From: Serilophus lunatus
Lineage: Eukaryota > Chordata > Aves > Passeriformes > Eurylaimidae
Assembly (NCBI GenBank): GCA_013399895.1
Contig: VXBA01005866.1
Location: 230,688-294,687 of the forward strand
Direction of reading: 5' to 3'
Length of the DNA: 64,000 nucleotides
Shown: one piece after another, positions 1 to 10,830 of the stretch
Layout: each line of letters begins with the position of its first letter
Numbering within the stretch: position 1 is the first letter of the stretch
Notes under the pieces: generated by a model
Seen by the model: the letters and a program-made list of their open reading frames with translations, nothing else
What the model was told of the DNA's origin: nothing
Database searches by the model: none
Translations under genes and position numbers: made by a program

Positions 1-170
1 TTTTTTTTTCCTTGCATGTTGAGTGTCCCTCGATGTAATTCTGGGGTCTCCTCTGGGTTATCCCTACCTCCCTAATGTAATTCCCCTGTAATAAATTTTT
101 CACCTGCTGAAAATTCTATTCAGTTTTCTGTCGCTTTCATTGAACCTGCCCCCTGAATGCTAAAGGGTGG
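1..170 (+). mobile_element. Possible 3' part (R/U5) of an old LTR at the window edge
   Basis: A C/T-rich stretch runs into a poly(A) signal (AATAAA near 90) and then a short T-rich tail, which is the order found at the 3' end of a retroviral LTR. The upstream part, if any, lies outside the window, so no TG end, TATA box or target duplication can be seen. Composition is richer in C and T than the unique DNA that follows. It could equally be chance or the end of an unrelated repeat. Confidence 0.22.
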
Positions 171-675
171 ATGAAACCACCACAGTACTGCATAATCAGC
201 ATTGCTCTATGAGGTCCATTAAAGGACACTTTGGCTCAGCAAAGAGGCTGTGGTCTGGTCTTTCATGCAACTGGAGGGTTTATTGCCACCTTTGCTCCTG
301 ACTGGATGACAATCATTTCAGAGCTCCTCAAGGGATAACGATGTCTTAAATGTAATGCTTTTTGGTTGAAATAACACAAACATCAGAAATTCTGACTTTT
401 TCTTATTAGGGTTTTACAGCTCAAACCAATAAGCAGGCTCTTCATAAAGTCAGTCCTAAACTTGACTATATGACCAACATACAAGCATATAACTTTATTT
501 ACTGTTACTCACAAAAATAAATTTTAAATATTTAAAAGATTTAGTTCTCTGTGAACAGTTTCTCAAATTTTATTTCCACTTTATATCCATCGTCATCTTA
601 ATGTCTATTTACAGCACCTGGCTTGGAATCTTTAAATAATAACCTCACTTTCAAAGCAAAAGTTTCTTTCTGAGT

Positions 676-700
676 AAAAACAAACAAACAAACAAAAAAC
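676..700 (+). repeat. (CAAA)n simple repeat
   Basis: About four clean CAAA units are embedded in an A-rich run. The opposite strand reads as Phe/Leu-rich peptide only because of this repeat. Confidence 0.7.
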
Positions 701-2391
701 CAAATTCAAACCTGAAACACAACTCTGTTAACATTACAACAAAATTGTAGGTTTTTTGAAATAAGACAAAAATGAAATCAAAGGTAAAAGCTGACATGCA
801 GCGATAAAGAGAAAATAAAATTAACAGAAAGAGTATTCTAAGAGTGCCATTCATATATATTACATATATTCATAGTGTGTGTATGTGTGCCTTATGTGTG
901 TACGAATATTTTGTACATGAGTACTTATTTCAGCATCTGGCTTAGCACAATTCTGATGTTAATGAACTAATCCGATTAGATCTTAATGCATGTTATCTGC
1001 AGATTCATCACATAATTTACACAGAAATAGATTTTAATAACTGCTCTGAACCCATGCTTTGAAAAATTAACTACTGTGTAAAAGACAATAATTTCTATTT
1101 TTAGAAAAAAAATCACATGGGTTTTAATTGAAAGATCCACCTGAGCTGGCTGTCAGCTTGCTGCCTCTTTTGGTACAATCATGTGGGACAACGAGAAGTC
1201 ATTCACTTCCCACCCTTAGTGAACTGCCTCAGATCACTTCAAATAGATGTGTTTTTTTACCTTTCCTCCTTGGTGAAGGGAAGAGTTGCTCCATGCACAA
1301 GCTCAAACACTGTTGGCTAAATGAAGTTCAGGAGTTCAGCTGTGCTTTTGCTTATTGAGCTTGTACCTGTTAGTAAAGAAGTGGGAGGCCACAGCTTCAG
1401 AGGTTTTTCTTAGATTTTACAATTAATTCCTCCAAGATATATATCCCTCACATACAACAATGCATAAAACATTGCCCAAATGTTCAGTGATTCTGTTGGA
1501 AAGCAGATGAAAGAATTCCCTCCAAGGTATTTAACTTTATTGGAAGGAGGAACATCAATGGGATTTCTAGCAAAGCTAATTAACTAGACGATTATCTTGC
1601 AAACACTATTCTAATTGCACAGGTCAATATAATGCTTTCGAGATGCTGTCTGAAGGCCAACTGCTCCATTGCAAAATATAAAATGTCATTTCTCAAGTGG
1701 CTTTATAGCAGTGCCATATAAATATGACAGTGATATACAGATAGTAGAATAACTATGAGAAATCCAAGTCCATACAAGCTATTTTTCAAATCAACTACTG
1801 AGCTGCATGGGAATTGTTGAGTCCAAGTCTGAGGAAGGCTTGATTTGAAGTCTGTGAACACATTGCTAAAAGGCAGGTGCAATTGTGGCTCTCCATCATT
1901 GTTCTTAATAAATATCTAACTTAGTTTTATGAATTGACTCTGTGAGTACATCGTTAACCAGCACAGGGTAAATTCATCATAGTGAGCAAGATAAACTTAG
2001 AGAGAGCCACCATGGGGAAGAGAATGTGACTAATGGATGTGGTGGGTGGAGAAGAATTTAAAACTACAAAGCAGCTGCAGTACAGGTTGTTGGGCTGCCA
2101 GGAATGCTGTATTTCAAGGAAAAAATAGTTCAGTGTAGACAACTGTAAGAGCCCTATGATTCTAGAGAAGGAGACAGAGATGCTTCTTTGAGAGAGAACA
2201 TGAAAGGGAAAATAAAGGAAATTGTGTCTTGGCTGGCAAGATAATGTGGCTGGGGGAGGTTCAGAAAGGAAATTACTTGTTTAATTTCAAAACAAAAAAC
2301 ACCATATGGTAATAGTAGCAGTGAAAGCAGAGAAAACTCTCAGCCAGAATGTGTTAGCTGGTTAATTTGGGTGTTTATTTTGAAGATCTAG

Positions 2392-2528
2392 AACATGTAT
2401 GCATATCTGTTTCTCCATGCATGTATATACAGATTCATGCATATATATGAATATACGTCTTTATACCTATGTATGTATATTTAGGTGTGTGTATGTTTAG
2501 GTATACATATATAGAGACACACATACCT
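2392..2528. repeat. AT/GT-rich low-complexity patch
   Basis: Many TATA, TGTG and GTAT steps alternate purine and pyrimidine for over 100 bases without a strict repeat unit. The patch gives overlapping spurious frames on both strands that are rich in Tyr, Ile and Thr. It is best read as a degenerate dinucleotide tract. Confidence 0.55.
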
Positions 2529-3735
2529 CCCTTCATTTTCACACATAACAGGTGTCTGGTTGTCAGTTCCAGACTTACTGCATACTTTGAGTACCAGTTG
2601 CCACCTGCTTTAAGAATAAAGTGGGATATTGAGCAGTTTAAGCAATATGACCAATAATCCAAGAAAAAGGTAAATCATGTTAAACCATTAGTCATGCCAT
2701 GTTTATTGCCCCTCTTTTATCTGCAGAGTGTAGCAATGAATATGGTTACAAGGCTTAGTGACTTTTTCTTTTACCAAACAGCCAACTAAGTGAACGAAAG
2801 ATGTATAACACAGTAACTGTAATTAATTTAGGTTACATTCAAAATGTTCTGGTTTAGAAATACATTATCGAACACAGAGCAATTATGAAAACAGACATTT
2901 GCCACTCTGGTTGCATGATAATATTCTCAGTCTGTCAAATACTAAATATAACCCAAGGTGGAAAAGTTTTACTGTTGCTTTGTTTTTATTCTGTTCTCAG
3001 GTTTTATTCTACTCAAACAATCAGAAAAACAATTCTAGAATGAATCATTGCTGAGAATTTCACAATATACTGCCTGAGAATTTTATCAAAGAAATGCTTG
3101 AACCTCACTAGCCCTTTACAATATCTATGGATTGCTTTTACTATCTTTTTATCAACATTCTTTTCAGATAGAAAATGTTCTTCAAAATATTACCATAAGA
3201 CTAAGTCTCTGTGTGTCATTATCAATTTAAAGTCAGTGGAAAGGCATTACAACTACTTTATGATTTCTTTGTGGGCTGAGGAGACATTAAAAAAAATTGT
3301 GAAGGCAGCAGAAAAAAATATTCCACACAAATGTGCTTTTAGTTGTATTTTAAAATACAAAATGAAATATGGAAGCATAGTAAGCAGATAAAATTCAATG
3401 GTAAACTGAAAAGTTCTCATTTGTGAAATCCAGCTCCATTTGAAATTCCATTTGGAAATCCATTTTCTTTTTTTTTTAATTCTGAAAATTTGATAATTAA
3501 AATAATCAGAATTAAACATAACCAACACATAAACCTCATTATGCTATATTATCTTGAAATCCCCTTGCTAACCTTGCTTTTAAGAGCTTTAGATGAAAAC
3601 TTGCATCTTACATAAACATGTAACACTTAACCCAGCCATGCCTATAGGCAACGCAAGATGGTTTACAAAATCTTAAATTATGTATATTGTAGGTTATTCA
3701 CTCTATGAATAAAATATTGAAAGAGTAGTTCAAAC

Positions 3736-4480
3736 TTCAGCAGTTATGCAAATAAGGGACTGCAGTCTGTGCTGTAGCATTGAGGTGGCAAGTTGGAGAT
3801 GAAGGGTTCATGAAGTCTTATTAAAAGCCAAACATCAAATGCCCTAACATGAATCCTTTCGAGTGTCTGGATGATAAAACTTTCTCAGTGCTGCAATGCT
3901 CTTGCTAGACTTCAGATCAAAGATGTATTTAAAAATTACATGTATTCAATGAATTATTTGCTTATGTGATTGTTGCCAGATCATTAGAGAGAAACATCAT
4001 TGCAAACTTGAATGAATATTCATATGGCACAAATAAACAGTGGATACTCAGCATGGCAAGCTGGCAAAAATTATGCTAAAATTATGTTGAAATCGATTTG
4101 GGAGCAAATTCAAATTCATAGCCTGTTGGCAAATGATTTGCTGAAAGAAAAAGAGCTACAGTTGTCATAAAATCATTTGCATACATCAAATGTTGCACTG
4201 AGTTATTTTATGTAGCCATAAGGGCTCTAAGATTTTCGAGTCTGAAACCAACTCCCACATGAAAGAAACGGGTTTTAGAAGAGGTGCTGATTAATTGCCT
4301 TTGGTTCCCAACATTAACCCTCTTATGAAGACAGATGAACAAGCCAGGTCTACAGATTCTCTTATTTAAACACCTTTACATATCCTTGGATAACATTACT
4401 GGAAATTAAAAGACACTAATTTTCAATTCCTGTTCCAATGTGGAACTTAAGCTGAACTTTAATTTTCTTTCCACCATCAG
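3736..4480. promoter_or_regulatory. Candidate conserved non-coding element with POU-type sites
   Basis: Three matches to POU-domain factor sites lie within about 440 bases: a perfect octamer ATGCAAAT at 3746-3753, a palindrome ATGAATATTCAT at 4012-4023 that fits the dimeric MORE-type POU site, and an inverted octamer ATTTGCAT at 4175-4182. The surrounding DNA is CpG-poor and rich in TAAT and ATTA homeodomain cores (for example near 4290), which is typical of developmental enhancers. There is no coding frame. Clustering in AT-rich DNA can arise by chance, and cross-species conservation cannot be seen here. Confidence 0.3.
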
Positions 4481-7109
4481 CTGATGCTCAAGGTGGAAAG
4501 TTAACAGGCAGCTACCCCTATTCTGGCCTGACTTTTTCATGTCTTTTGGTTCAAAAGTCCCTACAGTCCCTGGAGGCCATTAACACCTGCTACAACTCTC
4601 TGCCAGACTCTAACTCACTCAGCACTTGCTTGGCTTCTCCATCAGCTGGCTGTTATTGCAAACATATCCACTATTTTTTGTTCTCCTTTGTGCCCTTTCC
4701 AGAACCAGGTAATTATCTACTTTATCAAAGCATTTCTCTTTAAATACCCTACAAAGACAGCTGCATTGTCAGATGCCCAGTTTGCCTGGTAAGGATCTAT
4801 CTTTCTGACATAGAACTCTTCATAGAACGGAGATGAAGATGTAGACCTGCAAGTTTCTGCTTTTATTTATAATGCTGAATTCCTTTAGCTTTGAAATTCA
4901 CAGCTTACCTTATATTGTCTGAATCACTACTGAATAAACTAGAGAAGGCACATAATTTTTCTTTTTTTTTTTTTTTTAACTAAAGGAAAATTCGAACCTA
5001 CAAAAAGTGGTAACAAGATGCAAATATTTGAGTTTAGCCAGAGTTAGGGCCCGATTACTAAATTGATGGCAGTGTGTGCTTTATTATTTAAGCTGGATGG
5101 TACTCTAGTGTCACCATATCCCTGAAGTTTCTACCCACAATATTACTGTGGTCCTTATATAAGAGACTGCACTGTACACTTAACTCAGAGACCAATTTGG
5201 AGACAATTTTTCAAGTATCCAGGGCTGTCTCATGGTCAAAATCTGTTTCTTTTATCAAGCAGGAAATTTTAAAATAAAAACAAGAGGCTGAAACACTAAA
5301 ATTATTATAATGACTTCACTTACAAGATTTTCATAAACTCCGAAAAGCTCCAACTAATTACCACAACCTTACAATACAGAGATGAAGGCTGGCTGCTTAC
5401 AGGAAGATCTTTAGAAGGGCAAAATGGAATGAAGGCAGGAGTTGAAAACCTGTCATGAAGCCAACAATTTGAGCTTAATTAAAGCAAGAAATTTTTGTTT
5501 AAAAAAAACTCAACCCTATTATTGAGACATTGAGAAGTAGTTGGGGGAATATTCCCAACTGAATGTAATGACAATTGAAATCTTACAGGTATTTGAAAAA
5601 TCAGCACAAATTTGATTGAATACTCACTAATCTTGCCAAAACTTTACCCTTCTCTGTGTCTTCTTGACTCTGCCCTTTCTGGGATTGCAGCCCCATCAGT
5701 AGATTTGTGCTGTCTCCATTCACAGATGTAAGCAGTGGAGTTTTGTATGGTAACGAACCTGTGCTTTTCTGAGTTTAAAAGCTGCTTGGGGAATTCACTG
5801 CAGTAAAAGGTCCAGGCAAATCCTCTTCACATTTGTACACCATCTGGAGTCCTATCACATGCATTTTTGAGCATAAGGTGGTAAATGCTGAAGGGCCTTG
5901 GTCCCATTAGACTTCAACTTACATGTCCTTGCTCTGTAAGTATCTCTGGGCAGCACTGCTTCCAAGAAACATAATTGGAGGTCTCCAGCCTTCCTTTCAG
6001 GCACATTCATCCCACTGTCTGTCCCCGACGTTGCACTCTTATTGAAGGGCAACTAAGGAGTGCATCATCTCTCTTTCACAGCATGGCACCTAGGTCACGA
6101 GCATTCCCAAAACTCAGTGACCTATTCCAACTGAGTCATAACAAAACTTTCTTATTTTCCCTCTGAAACAAATCCAACAGCAGCATTTAAGATTAAAAAC
6201 CTGTCACACTGTAAAATTGAAGTCCTTACATAGTTTGCATTACCTAGAGTCTGATGGGCAATCTGCAGTAGCCTATTGTGAACTGCAAAGTCTGTGGTCT
6301 GACACCAGTAGGTCCTGGACTTCTAATTTCAAAACTACAGCTGTGGCTAAAATCTCATCGGGCAAAACTAGTCACCTTTGCTCCACTTTTTTTTCAGGAA
6401 TTTAGAGGTGACATTGGTTGTGACTTTGGAGAATGGACTAGTCTGATGTGACTCCCTCACCTGCATGTGGGCTGAACTCCTATAACGCTCTGTTGCATTT
6501 CTTGGGCTTGACAGTAACTAGGAAGCCAAGGTAAACTTCTTTTTTTGCTGTTTGGTTGTATTGCCAACACTGGAGAATACGGTCCTGAGCCTTAAGTCAG
6601 TTGCAAATTACTTGTTTTCACTTCCTTTGGTACTCCCTGTAAACAAAGAGAAAACAGTCATGTTTGCAAAATACATACATAGTTAACTGTACACTAGTAA
6701 AAGCCACCAGAATTAAAAGTTGAAGCTACCCTCTGTGCCAGTCATGTTGGCAGCTGCTGTTGGCAGACCCAGAGCAAGAGCCTGCTTTCAGTCTCCCAGA
6801 TGTCCTCCAGGCTTCAGAAGAGTTTTAGTTCTTCTGAAGATTTAAGTGCTTCTTCATGCTTTTCAGGTGGGCTTTTTGTTGCAGTTTTGTTTTGCTTGGG
6901 TTCCCCCTCTCCCCCTGCCTCCACGATTGCACACTTCATTCGGTGATCACTGGAGACACTGACAGAGGTGAGCTGCCAGAAATATTTCAGTTGTACCTGA
7001 GCCATCCACCACTACCAGGGCCAGGCACGTTTACCACTTGCTTGCCTGCTGACAGGACCAGCGCTATCACTGATATTATTTTTTTTGTGCTGCAAATATA
7101 CAGAAGGAT
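4481..7109. other. Unique non-coding DNA
   Basis: A T16 run lies at 4962-4977. Two short minus-strand open frames (6052 to 5855 and 7005 to 6814) have fairly hydrophilic, mixed translations, but no domain or supporting splice structure is clear. No transposon is recognised. Confidence 0.5.
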
Positions 7110-7352
7110 TTACATGAAAGTTTCCTGTCCAATTTCTCCCTTTTTCCCATCAGGACAAACGTTCCAGTATGTCACTGATAAAACATACTGCAAAGTTGTA
7201 TCCATTTGTTTCCATTTAAAGAAGCTGCTACCACTCTTATTCTTTACATTTGCATCTACAGTCTCCTTTCTTGCCAAAGCAGATGGATTCTGTGCACAGG
7301 AGCTTGAAGTTGCTGAAGTCTTAAGAGGTAGAACAGCCTTTCTTCTTGACAT
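7110..7352 (-). other. Coding-like minus-strand open frame, unidentified
   Basis: Reading leftward from 7352, an ATG follows a pyrimidine-rich stretch ending CTATCAG, which would make a fair splice acceptor. The frame runs 80 codons to a stop at 7110. Its translation is hydrophilic and Ser/Lys-rich, starts MSRRKAVLPLKT, and looks more protein-like than most chance frames in the window. I do not recognise a family. The overlapping plus-strand frame of 166 codons (6856-7356) looks random. No donor, neighbouring exon or poly(A) signal confirms a gene, so a chance frame or a relic of an old gene copy remains likely. Confidence 0.15.
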
Positions 7353-8970
7353 CTGATAGAGAAAAGAGATTAATAAAACAGATCCATGGAGCATGTCTTA
7401 TTTTAATGTACCTGTAGGGGTATTTTTCCTATTCTGCTCTGCTCTTTTTTTTTTAAAGACAATTAATTCACATGTAAGGAAGATTAGGTCATTGAGGAAC
7501 TGCAAGTTTAATTTAATTTCCCACAGTTTCTATATAGGAATGAAAGCTAATGTTCTGTTAGTGACTTCTGAAATTTGAACTTTTTGGTGACCCTTACTGC
7601 TGCCAGTCAGGTTCTGAGAAGGGGTTGAACATAGATACCACAAAACAAGAATGTCACAGATGCGGCATATCCTGTAATCCAAGGCATCTGCATTTACAGA
7701 GATCTGCAGGGATGTCTATAGACTGTCTTGTTGCGTTATTTAGGCATGAACTGACACAAAAGCATGTCAGATTCCCAGGAATTTTGGATGTTGACTAAGG
7801 TAGGAGGGTAGGTTTATAAAACAGACTTTCATAAACATTTCTTATAGTTGTGACTTCACTTGGAAGTAATATGGTAGGTGAGTTTTCAGTCATAATTTCT
7901 AATAATTTGGCTGTTGAAAGCCTGAGCTTTTTACCAGGGCAAAAAGTTGAAAAAAATCAGTGTATTCATACAAAATTGTGTACACTGTCACAACTTGGGG
8001 TTTCACTCACGTTTTGTAATTATAAAATGTTTTCCAGCTATTAGAATGAGGACTTCACTTGTGCTACTTGTGCTATTGGAGATCTTATTGGACACATTTC
8101 ATTAACTTTCAGTACCATGGAGCTCAGCTCTAGGACCTTAAGCTGCTCTAATATAAATGCAAAAGAAAACTGATTCCATACAGTGGCAGACAATAATAAG
8201 AAAGAGTAATACATGGCAGACATGACCACTGGAGAGACAGACTCAAGAAAATGTTTACATGAAGGAAGTTTAAAAATATACATGCTTTCTTCTGTGAGCC
8301 AAAATCTGTATACTGAAGGAACTGAATGCGTCAGCCTTTCCTGAATTCATAATTGCCAGTTATGGAAGCAGAAGTAAATACATTTGCATTTATGGAAGTT
8401 ACCTTCCACTGCCTGCCCTTTAAAGGCTTTGCCCTTGTAGAAAGTGACAGCAATACACTGTGAATTAATTCCCTTCTTCCACATGGGCAAGAGAAAAACT
8501 GTGCCAGAAAACAAACAAACCAACCCAAGTCATACTGTGATTAACAAATTATACACAAAACGAATCTCTGCCCATCTTCAGGGATTAGCTGACAAGTATT
8601 CCTCTTGATGTTGTTCTAATTGGTGGATAGGCTCATTTCTGGGCTGGATGACCTATTTAACTCCCTGTCATTCACAATGACTTCCATTAATTCAGAGTAT
8701 TCAAAACAATTCCTATTTTTTGTTTACATTTTGCTGATTATGGAATAAATAAAATTTCTCTTTGCCTATATTTTATAGACTGGTGGCAATGAGATATCCT
8801 AATTACCCCTTATTACGTTATGTATTAAGAACATAGAAAATGCCCAAAGGGTGCAGAATAAGTCTCTGCCACTATCTGCAGCCCACTCTCCTCGTACCCC
8901 TCTATCATTCAGGAATGTGTGCAAGAGATTTTAGAGGTTATGCAGCCCTGCTTGTTACACGTGTGCATGG
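7353..8970. other. Unique non-coding DNA
   Basis: AT-rich sequence with only short random frames. No LINE, LTR or SINE signature is recognised before the old CR1-type segment that follows. Confidence 0.5.
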
Positions 8971-8989
8971 ACCTGCAGACCATGAATTT

Positions 8990-9510
8990 GACTACTCCCC
9001 TCCCTGCTTGGAGCTGCTGACAGTGTCTGCCTCCACAATATCTGACAGCAAAACAACCCAGGTGCTCACCACCCACAGTTCATTTCTCTGCTTCAAACCA
9101 GTCTCCTTTCAGTTTCCTTGAGCATAACCAGTGCTAGTACCTCAAGAGATCTGGTTAACAGCTCAGTTATACATTCAATTAATCCTCTGCCTTTGTATTT
9201 TCTAAAGCTTGGTCCTATCCCTCATCCATCTCTTCTAACCACCGATGAGCTGCAGCCTCAGCTTAGTCCCTCCTTATGAAGAGAGACATCGTTTTGATCA
9301 ATGCTATTTTTCTTCTCTGTACCTTCTCTAACACCACCATGTCCTCCCGAAATGTGGCATTCCCTATACTTTTCTTGATGATGCTCAGAGCCTCATTGGT
9401 TTTTCTGGTTGCTGTTGCACAGCTCAGTAATTTTGGAAAATAGCCAGCAGTGGCTCCAAGACAGCTTTCCTGAGCTGTAGCAGTCTGTCCTGAGTCGCAG
9501 CAATATTTTA
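8990..9510 (-). mobile_element. Old CR1/L3-type LINE fossil (3' ORF2 and flank)
   Basis: Read on the plus strand, blocks occur in the order found in antisense old CR1-type LINEs: a CTGTACCTTCTC-like block, then 'aatgtggc' and 'cattccctatac' pieces, then the 'gatgatgctcagagcctc', 'gctgttgcacagctc' and 'ctccaagacagctttcctgagc' pieces. The match is strongest at about 9315-9480. The copy is badly diverged with no open frame left, so it is an ancient insertion, older than the avian CR1 copies elsewhere in the window. The left edge is uncertain. Confidence 0.5.
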
Positions 9511-10316
9511 TGTTCCTTTACTATATCTTCCCTTAATACTCTTTCCAGTAATAGCCACAGTAATTTTCAACTCCTTTCACATAGGCAGCAGTACCAACTC
9601 TCTGATGATCTGCTGCTCTTCTCAAAAAAACTTTTTCCATTTCTCTCATGTTCCTTTTGAAATGAAGTAGTAAAGTCTGATTGGGCTATCCAAGGCAAAG
9701 AGAGCAAGCCATTTGGCATTTCGGAAATATTTTTTACATAGTTATCTTCATTTTTCTTTCAATAGTCTAGCTTTCCAATTGGATATTTTATTTTTTATTT
9801 AGAAATTGTGTGTTGCTTGACATACGAAGTATGCCCTAAGTAGCTGCTTCAGGTTATAGTTCAAAACAATTTCCATTTTTTTAAGAAATTTCAGCATATC
9901 CAGAAACAGTTGAGTATTGTATTATTTGGATGTTACCAAATGATAACTTCTATAGAACTTGTTGTTCTTCACAAGCATTTCTAAAGTATGGAACAATGTA
10001 CTGTTCACTTTTATTCATTTCCATTCCTCTTCCAAACCAATCAAGACCTCAATCAGATCTATCAGGATGAGCTTCATACATGTCCGTGTATTTCTACTTT
10101 GTTCTTTATCTGTAGAAATTATTTTCTACATGGTAAGGTTTCTTGCAAACACTATACCACTTGTCACAGCATTTATCTTTTGAAATACTTAGGTGCTGGA
10201 ATGACTGCACAAAGGTTATGAGTAGATATCAATAAATATTATCCCAAAGAAGCTCTCACCTGGTCCAGCTATCCTATGTATATCAAGAAAGAGTAGGAAT
10301 ATGCAAAAGTGATTTT

Positions 10317-10336
10317 AAAAAAAAAAAAAAAAAAAA
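10317..10336 (+). repeat. Poly(A) tract, A20
   Basis: An uninterrupted run of twenty A residues followed by GAAAG. No retroposed body is recognised immediately upstream, so it is called only as a homopolymer. Confidence 0.85.
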
Positions 10337-10689
10337 GAAAGTGTACCTAGCAACAACTTTTTATCTAAGAAAGTAAAAAGCATTTTAAGAGCTAGGGAAC
10401 TAAACTTTTGGAAGATGGAAGTAAAAAGGGGTTACAAATCCACATAGAATGAGAATAGAATCCACAGGAGAATGAGAAAGAGAATTTATTTGAGTCTTAG
10501 AAATTATAATCTGTAGTAAACTTTTAACAGCTGTTTTCCAAAGAAGGTTGAAAGCAATAAAAGCACTGATAAGTAATAACTTGAAATCAGAAAAGCAAAT
10601 CAAAGGTATTCAGGGTCTTGCTGGGTTTTATTTTTTGGTTGGTTGGTTGATGGTTTAGGGGCTTTTTTGTTCTTCTCTCAAGCTTTGCA

Positions 10690-10830
10690 ATTTTTTATCA
10701 TATATATATGGTATATCACAAATTCATGTATATATACCATATATTAGCATAAATACAGCTCAGCATTCATATATATCATATTTTTGAATTTATGTATTCA
10801 AAATATACACTTCGTAAATATAAAAAAATA
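10690..10830. repeat. AT-rich patch with inverted repeat
   Basis: The patch is nearly pure A and T with scattered TATATA steps. Its first part forms a perfect 13-bp inverted repeat: ATATATGGTATAT at 10704-10716 pairs with 10732-10744 across a 15-base loop. Such hairpins are common in AT-rich microsatellite decay; no transposon ends or target duplications were seen. Confidence 0.55.

Larger units (their letters stand above)
171..3735. other. Unique non-coding DNA with small simple repeats
   Basis: No gene or recognisable transposon is seen. The stretch is AT-rich. It contains a short (CAAA)n run at about 676-700, an AT/GT-rich purine-pyrimidine alternating patch at about 2392-2528, and a 12-base unit repeated twice plus a partial third copy at 3436-3466. 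The open frames are short and have no domain. Confidence 0.6.

Noticed and set aside
2006..2015. Perfect Kozak context GCCACCATGG
   Set aside because: The frame ends after five codons (TGA), with no promoter or downstream frame.
6856..7356. 166-codon plus-strand open frame
   Set aside because: Random-looking Phe/Leu/Cys/Ser-rich translation without a domain. It overlaps a more protein-like frame on the other strand, and the sequence is pyrimidine-rich.
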